Below, one piece after another: positions 1-7,171 of a stretch of DNA of 12,341 bases. The translations under genes were made by a program, and so were the position numbers. Origin of the DNA: an uncultured Erysipelotrichaceae bacterium (GTDB lineage: Bacteria > Bacillota_I > Bacilli_A > Erysipelotrichales > Erysipelotrichaceae); the NCBI GenBank assembly GCA_902803275.1, contig CADCPE010000030.1, forward strand, positions 1 to 12,341, given 5' to 3'. How positions within the stretch are numbered: position 1 is the first letter of the stretch; every line of letters starts with the position of its first letter. The notes under the pieces are model-generated. The model saw only the letters and a program-made list of their open reading frames with translations, searched no databases and was not told the DNA's origin.

Positions 1-1017
1 CTGGTTTCGCTTTATCTGATCGTGCTTCTGCAGCACATCCTTGAAAAGCGCGATCAGCTCTTTCTGGCACAGAAGGACCTGGATTCCCTGTTCCGCAACA
101 GGCGCATTAACGCCTCGGTCGCTCCGATCTTTATCGGTCTGCTTCCTCATGCGGGTGCCATGATCCTTTGTTCCGATATTGTCAAAGACGCCACCGATCC
201 TTATCTTCAGCCCGAAGAACAGGCTTTTGTTACCAGCTGGTTCAGGCATATTCCGGAAAGTACTCTTCCGACTTATACAGGCGTGCTTTTGATGTCTACG
301 CTTTCCGGTATCCCTTTAAATCGTTTTGTTCCGGCAATGATACTTCCAGTCCTCGTACTGTTTCTGATCGGCTACATCCCGGTTTTGCGCAAGATCCCGC
401 GAAGAAGCGATTCTCATGAAAACAAAAATAAACTTTCCTGTCTGATAGATCTCTTAAAGCATCTCTGGACACTTATCGCCGTTTTGATCCTGGTCCTGTT
501 TTTCAAGATCTCGGTCGTATGTTCTTTACTTATAGTCATATTCGTTTCGTATTTTGTTTATCGTTTTTCGTTCTCAGAATTCTTTGAGATCATAAAGGGA
601 TCGTTCGTTGTAAAACTGCTGCTCAATTCCTTTATGGTGCTTGTACTCAGGGAATTCATAAACTATACAGGAGTCCTTGCGCTGCTTCCGGGCTTTCTAT
701 CCAGGTTGCCTATTCCTGCCTATCTGGTCTTTGCCTTGCTGTTTTTCTTTGGCGGGATCATCAGCGGTTCATCTGCGATCGTTGCTTTGGGCACACCGAT
801 CGCTTTCGGCGCTCTTGAAGGAAGTGTCGCCCTGATGGTCTTGCTCATGTGCATGACTCATGGCGCCAGCCAGATCTCGCCTGTTCATGTCTGCCTGGTG
901 GTAGCCAGTGAACGCTTTAATATCCCTATAACGGCCCTGATCCGCAAAACGATCCCATTTACTCTTTTATTCGCTGTTTTTGCGATCGTTTATTACAATG
1001 TTCTGATCCTTTTATAA
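1..1017 (+). CDS. DUF401-type integral membrane protein, putative transporter (5' end outside window)
   Basis: The frame is open from the first base, so the gene starts upstream; 338 residues are visible and about 60-80 N-terminal ones are probably missing if it has the usual family size of roughly 400. Numbering from base 1, a motif around residues 41-52 (APIFIGLLPHAG) and the FRHIPES segment near 81-87 match what I recall of DUF401 membrane proteins, a group of presumed transporters with no firmly known substrate. Several hydrophobic helices follow, at about 90-125, 150-185, 200-225 and 235-260, with a final one at the C-terminus. A small-residue-rich SGSSAIVALGTP segment could be a re-entrant or substrate-binding loop, as in ion-coupled transporters. 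It is followed after 24 bases by the gene at 1042, so the two are probably co-transcribed. The transport role is inferred from the family; the substrate cannot be named. Confidence 0.8.
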   Translation: MVSLYLIVLLQHILEKRDQLFLAQKDLDSLFRNRRINASVAPIFIGLLPHAGAMILCSDIVKDATDPYLQPEEQAFVTSWFRHIPESTLPTYTGVLLMSTLSGIPLNRFVPAMILPVLVLFLIGYIPVLRKIPRRSDSHENKNKLSCLIDLLKHLWTLIAVLILVLFFKISVVCSLLIVIFVSYFVYRFSFSEFFEIIKGSFVVKLLLNSFMVLVLREFINYTGVLALLPGFLSRLPIPAYLVFALLFFFGGIISGSSAIVALGTPIAFGALEGSVALMVLLMCMTHGASQISPVHVCLVVASERFNIPITALIRKTIPFTLLFAVFAIVYYNVLILL

Positions 1018-1041
1018 ACCAAAAAGAAAGAAGGTATAACC

Positions 1042-1956
1042 ATGTCAGATCGTCTATTGTCTATGAGCTCTTCACAGATCGCTAAGCTTAAAGGTAGAAA
1101 GCTTATCGATGCCATACGCTTATCAGAAGGAAGAATCGTGGCGGCTGAAACCGTCTCCACCATGGCTCCGCTGCTTAATGATGTAAGCAATGCTGAACTG
1201 TGTTCAGCGCTTTCTGCCGACATCATCATCCTCAATATGTTCGATGTAAACAAACCTTTTGTCCAGGGTCTGCCTGAACACAAGGAAGAAGATACGATAA
1301 AGCTGCTTAAGAAACTTACCGGCAGAGTGATCGGCATTAACCTCGAACCAACTGACGAGAACGAAAACGGTGAAGGCTGGACGATGACCAAAGGTCGTGT
1401 GGCTAACGCAGAAAACTCCTTGAAAGCATATAAGCTAGGCGCAGATATCATCGTTGTCACCGGAAATCCGGGCAATCATGTAAGCAACGAAGCCATCTAC
1501 AGATCCATTAGAGAGATACGAAAGGCTGTTAAGAACAATATCGTGATCATTTCCGGCAAGATGCATGCTTCCGGAAGCATCGACGAAGCAGGTGAAAACA
1601 TCATAAGTGAAAAGGATATCGAAAACTTCGTCAAGGCAGGAACGGATATAATCATGCTGCCGGCACCGGGAACGATCCCGGGATTAAGTGTTCACAGGAT
1701 CTCTTCGCTGATATCCTACGCCCATTCCCTTGGCGCTATGGCAATGACCGCCATCGGTACCTCGCAGGAAGGAGCCGATACCGACACCATCAGGATGATC
1801 GCTCTTAACTGCAAGATGGCGGGAGCTGATATTCATCATATCGGTGATTCCGGATACAACGGCATGGCTGTTCCGGAAAACATCATGGCTTATTCGATCG
1901 CTATCAGAGGAGTAAGACATACCTACAGACGGATGGCAATCTCCATCAACAGATAA
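1042..1956 (+). CDS. Probable TIM-barrel protein of unknown function
   Basis: A complete 304-residue soluble protein without signal peptide or membrane helices. The ATG is preceded by an AAGG site at 1031-1034 with a 7-base gap. A regular alternation of hydrophobic strands ending in polar, glycine-rich loops suggests a beta/alpha barrel: IIILNMF at 61-67, VIGINLEP at 96-103, IIVVTGNPG at 136-144, IVIISGKMHA at 167-176, IIMLPAPGT at 203-211, MTAIGTSQEG at 235-244 and ADIHHIGD at 262-269. Acidic, His and Gly residues at these strand ends would line an active site. I recall close relatives in Bacillota labelled 'haloacid dehalogenase-like', now grouped as a DUF (DUF7916, from memory). I see no DxDx(T/V) HAD motif, so that label looks wrong. 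It sits 24 bases behind the DUF401 transporter gene and before a terminator, so it may act on the transported compound; that is inference. The reaction is unknown. Confidence 0.82.
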   Translation: MSDRLLSMSSSQIAKLKGRKLIDAIRLSEGRIVAAETVSTMAPLLNDVSNAELCSALSADIIILNMFDVNKPFVQGLPEHKEEDTIKLLKKLTGRVIGINLEPTDENENGEGWTMTKGRVANAENSLKAYKLGADIIVVTGNPGNHVSNEAIYRSIREIRKAVKNNIVIISGKMHASGSIDEAGENIISEKDIENFVKAGTDIIMLPAPGTIPGLSVHRISSLISYAHSLGAMAMTAIGTSQEGADTDTIRMIALNCKMAGADIHHIGDSGYNGMAVPENIMAYSIAIRGVRHTYRRMAISINR

Positions 1957-1961
1957 AAAGA

Positions 1962-1996
1962 AGATCTCTGGAATAAACTCCGGAGATCTGTTTTTT
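1962..1996. terminator. Bidirectional intrinsic terminator between convergent genes
   Basis: The arms AGATCTCTGG (1962-1971) and CCGGAGATCT (1980-1989) pair with one G-T mismatch around a short AT-rich loop. On the + strand the stem is followed by GTTTTTT. On the - strand it is followed by TCTTTTTAT. It lies between the stop of the gene at 1042-1956 (+) and the stop of the MscS gene (-), whose last codons overlap the T run, so one hairpin can serve both. Confidence 0.85.
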
Positions 1997-4868
1997 ATGC
2001 CATTGGGATATTGTTCTGGTTGAACAGATTGATCAGTTCTTTATTCAGCTTGCGTTGAACTCTATGATAATTTTCTTCCTTACATTCGGTAAGTATCGAC
2101 AGGGTCAAGCCACCTTTATTCATAGATAATACACCGTAGTAATAAGGACCTCTGATGATCTCTTTTATCTTCTTTCCTATTTCCGGAAGGTTCTTATCAA
2201 GGATCTCTTCAACTCTTTCCAGCGATTCATCAGAAGAGATCGTAACTTCAATCGGCAGCCACGAGTTGAGTCTTGTCATATTCACGACATTTCTGACGTC
2301 ACGATTGGAGATGATCTTGATGTTGTCTCCTCTGCCGATCAGTTTGGTTGAACGTACGCCGATCTCCTGTACCTTTCCGCGGTAACCGGCGATCTCGACC
2401 ATGTCTCCAACCTGATATTCTCCTTCAAAAACTATCGTCAGTCCGGCAAGGATATCCGTAACAAGATCTTTGGAACCCAAAGATATTGCCAGGGTAACAA
2501 ATCCAACCGAAGCGAGCAGTGCGTTGGTGTTGAAGCCGAGATAACCGAATGCATAATAGAGTATCGTTATCAAGGCAACATACTGTAAGAGGTTATAGAT
2601 CAGACGGCAGATGGTTTCTCCTTTGGTGTCCGTGATCGAGATCAGGAAATAAAGAATTAATTTGATTATCATCATACCCAGCAGTACTGCCGCAACCAGA
2701 ATAACGATCGAAGTCAGCGCAAACAGATTAAAACCTCTGCTCCAGCTGCCTTGCATGATGAAGCCGAGCAGAGAATCGGAAGCCGATCTTTTGATATAGA
2801 CATAATAGACTATTTCCAGCAAGGCAAAGCAGACCATGATGTCGAAAGCCAAAGCGGCTTTATTTTCCGGCATCATCTCTTTAAACATCTGTGATATGAA
2901 GGAGAAGCGTCTTGTAGGGTCTGTTGTTTCTTTCTTTCGGCCGTCGGCCAGCTCGATTTCGATCTTAGAGCCGTGAACTACTGGTGCACCAACCAGTATA
3001 TTGTTTGTAAATTCCTCTTCCGTATAATCGCGGCTTATCTGATACAGCGAGACGGCATATACCATAAGGAACAGTATTGCCGCCACAGCAGTGAGACCGA
3101 ATGAATTTCTGGTCATCGATGTCTCAGAAAGGAAATCAAAATATATGACGTCTTCTGCTTCTTCTGCCAGTCCATAGTACCTGTTGCCGTTGATCATAAA
3201 ATGATTCATCAGCGAGTCAGCCGAATCCCCCACATCAATTCCATAAGAAGAAGTGTTGTGCTCAAAATAATCAGGGTCGCTGCAGCCCAGGATCACTCCG
3301 CTCTGTTTATCAACTATCATCATGAGATCTCCCGGAAGCGCGAGCGATTTCATTGTATCGTTATAAGAATGATATTCTGCATCCGGTCCGATATGATTAG
3401 GATTTATGCCCATGATTAGGGCGCCATATCCGCTTCTGTTTTCAAACGGGATCTTTACACCCAGCAACTTGGTAGTCTTTCCTGTGTTTTTATCATAGGC
3501 AACATCATGATCGATATAATCAAGTCCGTGCAGAAGTCTTCTGAAGTCCGTTGTCGGATCATCTTCTTTTGTGCCCAATGAAAGATTGACATATGGACCG
3601 CTGCTGCAGACCTCATTTCCGTTTTCGTCATAGGCTATCAGATAATCTGTGACCACTATGTCATTGAATTCTTCCAGTTTTTCTTTTGTTAAGAGATCTG
3701 CATCTTTACCGACGGCGTCAGCTATTTCGTTTCCGTAGTATATATACCAGTCTCTGATATCTTCTCTCTTCATTTCAGCAAGGCGATTGCTGTTTTTGAT
3801 TTTTTCGTCAAGAATGTTGAGCGCGCTTCTTCCTCTTTGTGTCTGAGCGTAGAGGTTCGACATCGATTGAACGAAACTTACGGAAAGAAGCATAACTATA
3901 ACTCCGGTTACCGCTCCTGCAATATTTATGTTTCTTACTCTTTTCGGATGATATTTCTTCTCCTGCTCTTCAGATAGAACGTTGTTGAAAACAAACTGCT
4001 GAACAGCATAATTCCACACGATCATTGTGATAATGATTATCACACACACGGCAAAGAATACTCTTGTCCACGCCATGATAGTATCGGCATAGGAATCGAA
4101 AGGTATCAGAAGGATCGCTGTAGATCCCGTCAGTTCTGACTCTACATAAGTGATTGAATAATCAGTGTTTTTTAGTCTGACAGATGAATCGTTATCCAGA
4201 TCTATTCCGCACTCATCAAATGTGGAATACTCGTCAAAATCGCTATTTTTATAGTAGAGGTCGCCGTTATTGTCGGCCACCAGCAGTGCACCATCTAAAA
4301 CTCTTTCAATCTCTGAAAAAACAGTATTCCTGCTTATGCTTGTCTGAATGAAATTACTGAACTCATACAGACTGGTCCAGTCAACATAATAATACCCGCC
4401 CGCCATTTCGCTGGCTGTCATGATCACGTGCATCTCTTCGTTGTATTCACTGATATAAGAACTGTAGATCGGTTCGATAAGCGCTTTTTTCAGTTCTTCT
4501 ACATTTATTTGCGGCTGGTGTTCGTTGGTCGGCTGTTCAATTTTCCCATCAGCGTTTTTGACGACCATTCCTTCCTCAAACAGCAGCTGACCGCTGTATT
4601 TTCCATCAACGATATAGTTTTTAAGGATGGCGGCCATCAGATCGCTGTTGGTTCTTGTCTTATAATAAAATTCGTCAACAGCCAGAGCCTGCTCCATTTC
4701 GATCTGCTCCAAAGTTTCTTTCAGTGCTTCGGCTTTCATCTCATTAACCTCTTTCTGCTTCTTGCCGAGCAAAAAGGTCGAAGCCGAAGTCATTACCAGA
4801 CAGGCAAAAAATACACATATCAGCGTTATTGTAATAGTTGTTATAAGTATTCTGACGAGTCTTTTCAT
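1995..4868 (-). CDS. MscS-family mechanosensitive channel with two predicted extracellular sensor regions
   Basis: 957 residues, far longer than classic MscS (about 286). The C-terminal third is the channel: a helix near 755-777, then a Gly/Ala-rich pore helix at about 779-815 (LLASVGFVTLAISLGSKD), the beta domain at 815-870 (YQVGDMVEIAGYRGKVQEIG, then IKIISNRDVRNVVNMT) and an alpha/beta tail to 957. These are established MscS hallmarks. Upstream there is a helix at 7-27, an extracytoplasmic stretch at about 33-262, helices at 264-287 and 314-334, and a second extracytoplasmic stretch at about 335-588. Helices then follow at 590-612, 670-692 and 712-745. The two large outer stretches look like Cache-type sensor domains (for example GALLVADNNGDLYY, LIAYDENGNEV), but that assignment is by style only. 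Eight helices put both ends in the cytoplasm, as the channel requires. The start is supported by AGAGGA (4877-4882) 8 bases before the ATG. Role: membrane-tension release channel, possibly ligand-modulated (inferred). Confidence 0.9.
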   Translation of the reverse strand: MKRLVRILITTITITLICVFFACLVMTSASTFLLGKKQKEVNEMKAEALKETLEQIEMEQALAVDEFYYKTRTNSDLMAAILKNYIVDGKYSGQLLFEEGMVVKNADGKIEQPTNEHQPQINVEELKKALIEPIYSSYISEYNEEMHVIMTASEMAGGYYYVDWTSLYEFSNFIQTSISRNTVFSEIERVLDGALLVADNNGDLYYKNSDFDEYSTFDECGIDLDNDSSVRLKNTDYSITYVESELTGSTAILLIPFDSYADTIMAWTRVFFAVCVIIIITMIVWNYAVQQFVFNNVLSEEQEKKYHPKRVRNINIAGAVTGVIVMLLSVSFVQSMSNLYAQTQRGRSALNILDEKIKNSNRLAEMKREDIRDWYIYYGNEIADAVGKDADLLTKEKLEEFNDIVVTDYLIAYDENGNEVCSSGPYVNLSLGTKEDDPTTDFRRLLHGLDYIDHDVAYDKNTGKTTKLLGVKIPFENRSGYGALIMGINPNHIGPDAEYHSYNDTMKSLALPGDLMMIVDKQSGVILGCSDPDYFEHNTSSYGIDVGDSADSLMNHFMINGNRYYGLAEEAEDVIYFDFLSETSMTRNSFGLTAVAAILFLMVYAVSLYQISRDYTEEEFTNNILVGAPVVHGSKIEIELADGRKKETTDPTRRFSFISQMFKEMMPENKAALAFDIMVCFALLEIVYYVYIKRSASDSLLGFIMQGSWSRGFNLFALTSIVILVAAVLLGMMIIKLILYFLISITDTKGETICRLIYNLLQYVALITILYYAFGYLGFNTNALLASVGFVTLAISLGSKDLVTDILAGLTIVFEGEYQVGDMVEIAGYRGKVQEIGVRSTKLIGRGDNIKIISNRDVRNVVNMTRLNSWLPIEVTISSDESLERVEEILDKNLPEIGKKIKEIIRGPYYYGVLSMNKGGLTLSILTECKEENYHRVQRKLNKELINLFNQNNIPMA

Positions 4869-4890
4869 AAATACAGTCCTCTTGTCTATT

Positions 4891-4919
4891 ATTATAATTC
4901 ATATAAAATACCCTGTTTA
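4891..4919 (-). promoter_or_regulatory. Probable promoter of the MscS gene
   Basis: On the - strand, TAAACA (4914-4919, 4 of 6 to TTGACA) is followed by a 17-base spacer and a perfect TATAAT (4891-4896). The predicted start of transcription is near 4884, giving a leader of roughly 16 bases that begins about at the AGAGGA ribosome site. The -35 lies inside the stem of the upstream gene's terminator. Confidence 0.55.
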
Positions 4920-4949
4920 TCAGAATAATGATTCCGGATAAACAGGGTA
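4901..4949 (-). terminator. Intrinsic terminator of the EIIC-EAL gene
   Basis: A perfect 13-bp stem (4909-4921 pairing with 4937-4949) is extended by a 4-bp inner helix, GAAT/ATTC, around an AATG loop. On the - strand it is followed by TTTTATAT (4901-4908). It lies 22 bases past the stop codon of the gene at 4972-7062. The + strand side has no T run, so it acts in one direction. Confidence 0.82.
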
Positions 4950-4971
4950 CTGTCTATTAAATATCATTGTT

Positions 4972-7062
4972 TTAAACCATTACTGCAGGCGAATAGAGAT
5001 AGCCCTGGTAACAGTCGCAGCCTAATCTGTGCAGTTCTTCGCGCTGCTGCTCGGTCTCGACGTATTCAGCCAGTACCAGCATGTCTATCGATGAGGCAAG
5101 AGATACGATCGAAGAAACTATTTCGCTGGTATTCTCGTGTTCAAACAAACCTTTTACCAGGGAACCGTCAAGTTTGACGATATCGAAGATGCTGTCTTTC
5201 ATGTAGTTGATCGAGGTCTGGCCCATTGAGAAGTCATCGATCGCAAGCAAGAGACCCATATCTTTCAATGAACGCAAGGCATTGAGGGTGCTCTCATCAA
5301 AATTCAATGCGGCTTGCTCGGTTACTTCGATACACATATTCGTGCCTTCAAAAGCTTTCTTTTCATTAAGTGATCTGATGAAGTCCATATAGCGCTTGGT
5401 CACGACTGTCGTACCGGTGACGTTTACAGAGAGCTTGATGTCTTTGCCGAATTTCGCCAGGACCTTGTCGCGGTCATTGAGCGCCTTTTTCAGAATCTCT
5501 TCTTCGATCTGCGGCAGGAACCCGCCTTCCTCCGCAAGCCTTATGACCAGTGGCGGGTAAAGCATGCCGTGAACCGGATGTTTCCATCTCAGCAGCGCTT
5601 CAGCACCTATGCACTTTCCTTCATAGTTGTATTGCGGCTGATAGGCCAGAACGATCTGATGATCCATATCGTTCTTGATCTCGGCACACAGGTTCTTGGC
5701 GAATTCACCGTAGCTGTCATGCCTTTCGATCAGAGGCCTGCCGGTCACAAAATCGCTTTCATTCTTCTTGAAGTAATCGATGAAATCGTTGAAATCTTCC
5801 TGAGCACTCATCAATGTGCGCCTGTCAAGCGCCTTTACAAAGAACATATAGACAGCTACACCAAGAATAAGATTTACCAGCTGCAGGATGGCGCCGGCAT
5901 AGGAACCCGTAATCTTATAACCGCCCAGGAAAAGCGGAGTTGTCCATTCAGCCTCATTTATGATCATCGGTACAAGACCTGACGAGATCGCAAGATAGCT
6001 GATGGTATAGTTGATGAGCGGTACACAGATGAACGGTATCAGCATCATTGGATTGTAGATGATCGGCAATCCGAAGACCATCAGTTCGTTGATGTTGAAG
6101 ATCATCGGCACCGTTGAGGCATATGCCAGACCTCTTCTGGCACTGTTTTTTGAAAACAGCAATATCGCGATCAGAAGGCACATCGTAGAGCCGCAGCCTC
6201 CCATAAGCACGAAACAGTCAAAGAAGCCTTTGGTAAGGATGCTTGTTGGTGCGCTGCCTGCCGCTATTGCTGCCTGATTGATTGAGAGCCCTGGTGTAAA
6301 GTGCAGCTGCATGACATCTTCCAGAACGTCGCTTCCATGGATCCCGAAGAACCACAGCACAGAAGAGAGCAGCACAAAGAAGAAACCTTTGGCAAAACCG
6401 TCTGGTCCAGGCGCAAACAGCGAATTGGATAGTTTTATTATCAGCATCCTGAACGATTCAACATTGAATATCCTGATGATGAGCAGATCGATCAGCGCAA
6501 AGACTAACACCGTTGCCGCGATCGGTTTCAGCGTGCTCATGGTCCTGTTGAAATCGCGATCCGCTCCCGTAGAATAGAGATCGTGCTTTTTGCTGCGGAA
6601 ATGTTTTTCTGTTTTCAGATACAAGAATGAGGCGCCCAGTCCTGATATAATGGCCAGGAACATGGATTTGGCCCCGGTACATTCCGTGGAGAAATCAGGC
6701 AGATCGATACCCGCAAGGATGAAGAAGGATATCAGGGAGGCAATTATGGCTCCCATGTATACGCTCTCTGTATCCGCGGCCTTTCTCATGTAGCAGCGGC
6801 TGACAAAGAACGTCATATATACCGACAGCATGCCAAATGTCGCGTTGAAGATGATGTCTGCCAGATCGTAGATAAAACCGGAGGCAAAGCTTGTGATAAA
6901 TTCCTGATAGAGACTGACCGGGAAGGTCCTGATGATCAGCGCAAAGGCTCCGATCGTTACGACCGGTATCATGGAAGCAAGAGCTTCTCTGATGACTTTT
7001 ATTGCCGCTGTACTTTCTATCCTTTTCAGAATGTCGGCAATCATTTTCTGCATTTTCATCAT
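4972..7062 (-). CDS. PTS EIIC (lactose/cellobiose family) membrane domain fused to a c-di-GMP phosphodiesterase-type EAL domain
   Basis: 696 residues. Residues about 10-410 form a complete EIIC of the lactose/cellobiose family: the GIHG loop with His242, the block FFDCFVLMGGCGST at 280-293, NINELMVFGLP with Glu326, and EWTTPLFLGGY at 372-382. His and Glu at these two sites contact sugar in characterised ChbC-type EIIC structures. Residues about 470-696 are an EAL domain with the expected catalytic positions: Glu488 (EALLR), Asn547, Glu579, Asp609/Asp610, Lys630, Glu666 and Gln686. It should hydrolyse c-di-GMP to pGpG in the cytoplasm. Two spots deviate: DDFSMGQTS for DDFGTGYSS and AEYVET for AEGVET. 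There is no EIIB or EIIA domain and no PTS gene nearby, so a sugar-sensing c-di-GMP regulator is more likely than an ordinary transporter (inference). I recall this fusion being annotated in other Bacillota. ATGs occur at residues 1, 2, 4 and 7; the first is used, although no clear Shine-Dalgarno precedes any of them. Confidence 0.92.
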   Translation of the reverse strand: MMKMQKMIADILKRIESTAAIKVIREALASMIPVVTIGAFALIIRTFPVSLYQEFITSFASGFIYDLADIIFNATFGMLSVYMTFFVSRCYMRKAADTESVYMGAIIASLISFFILAGIDLPDFSTECTGAKSMFLAIISGLGASFLYLKTEKHFRSKKHDLYSTGADRDFNRTMSTLKPIAATVLVFALIDLLIIRIFNVESFRMLIIKLSNSLFAPGPDGFAKGFFFVLLSSVLWFFGIHGSDVLEDVMQLHFTPGLSINQAAIAAGSAPTSILTKGFFDCFVLMGGCGSTMCLLIAILLFSKNSARRGLAYASTVPMIFNINELMVFGLPIIYNPMMLIPFICVPLINYTISYLAISSGLVPMIINEAEWTTPLFLGGYKITGSYAGAILQLVNLILGVAVYMFFVKALDRRTLMSAQEDFNDFIDYFKKNESDFVTGRPLIERHDSYGEFAKNLCAEIKNDMDHQIVLAYQPQYNYEGKCIGAEALLRWKHPVHGMLYPPLVIRLAEEGGFLPQIEEEILKKALNDRDKVLAKFGKDIKLSVNVTGTTVVTKRYMDFIRSLNEKKAFEGTNMCIEVTEQAALNFDESTLNALRSLKDMGLLLAIDDFSMGQTSINYMKDSIFDIVKLDGSLVKGLFEHENTSEIVSSIVSLASSIDMLVLAEYVETEQQREELHRLGCDCYQGYLYSPAVMV

Positions 7063-7095
7063 CTATTATTATCTCATATGATTTTCCAATAATAG
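7063..7095. repeat. 8-bp inverted repeat abutting the EIIC-EAL start codon
   Basis: CTATTATT (7063-7070) and AATAATAG (7088-7095) are perfect inverted copies 17 bases apart, with a CATATG palindrome (7075-7080) near the centre. In the - strand orientation the repeat ends directly at the first ATG of the EIIC-EAL gene and covers its -10 element. It could be an operator or a weak AU hairpin; the AT-rich sequence makes chance possible. Confidence 0.35.
7068..7076 (-). promoter_or_regulatory. Candidate extended -10 of the EIIC-EAL gene
   Basis: On the - strand TGA-GATAAT (TGn extension 7074-7076, hexamer 7068-7073) is followed by AATAG and then the start codons ATGATG. No good -35 is visible at 16-18 bases, which an extended -10 can do without. 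The spacing places the transcript start at or next to the first or second ATG. Confidence 0.4.
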
Positions 7096-7171
7096 CCTTC
7101 CATGTAAGATTCTGTTTATATTATTTCCGTTTGCCGCCGTTCATGAAATAATTATTAAAGAGGTAACGATC

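Noticed and set aside
993..1475. A 160-codon open frame on the - strand across the DUF401/barrel junction
   Set aside because: It overlaps two convincing + strand genes, and its Ser-rich composition without a recognisable motif is typical of a shadow frame.
4428..4928. A 166-codon open frame on the + strand opposite the start of the MscS gene
   Set aside because: It lies almost wholly antisense to a well-supported membrane protein, has no ribosome site that stands out, and runs through the MscS promoter. Its Phe/Leu/Ile-rich sequence is what antisense of this coding region gives.
5569..6577. Several + strand open frames of 70-140 codons inside the EIIC-EAL gene
   Set aside because: All are antisense to a gene with clear domain motifs from end to end; none has a motif or convincing start.
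4972..7062. Reading the EIIC-EAL gene as two adjacent genes joined by a sequencing error
   Set aside because: The frame is continuous, the linker between domains is a plausible 60-residue stretch, and there is no internal ribosome site plus start at the EAL boundary that I could see.
7117..7124. TATATTAT as the -10 of the hydrolase promoter
   Set aside because: No -35-like hexamer lies at 15-19 bases upstream, and the whole divergent region is AT-rich, so the match carries little weight.
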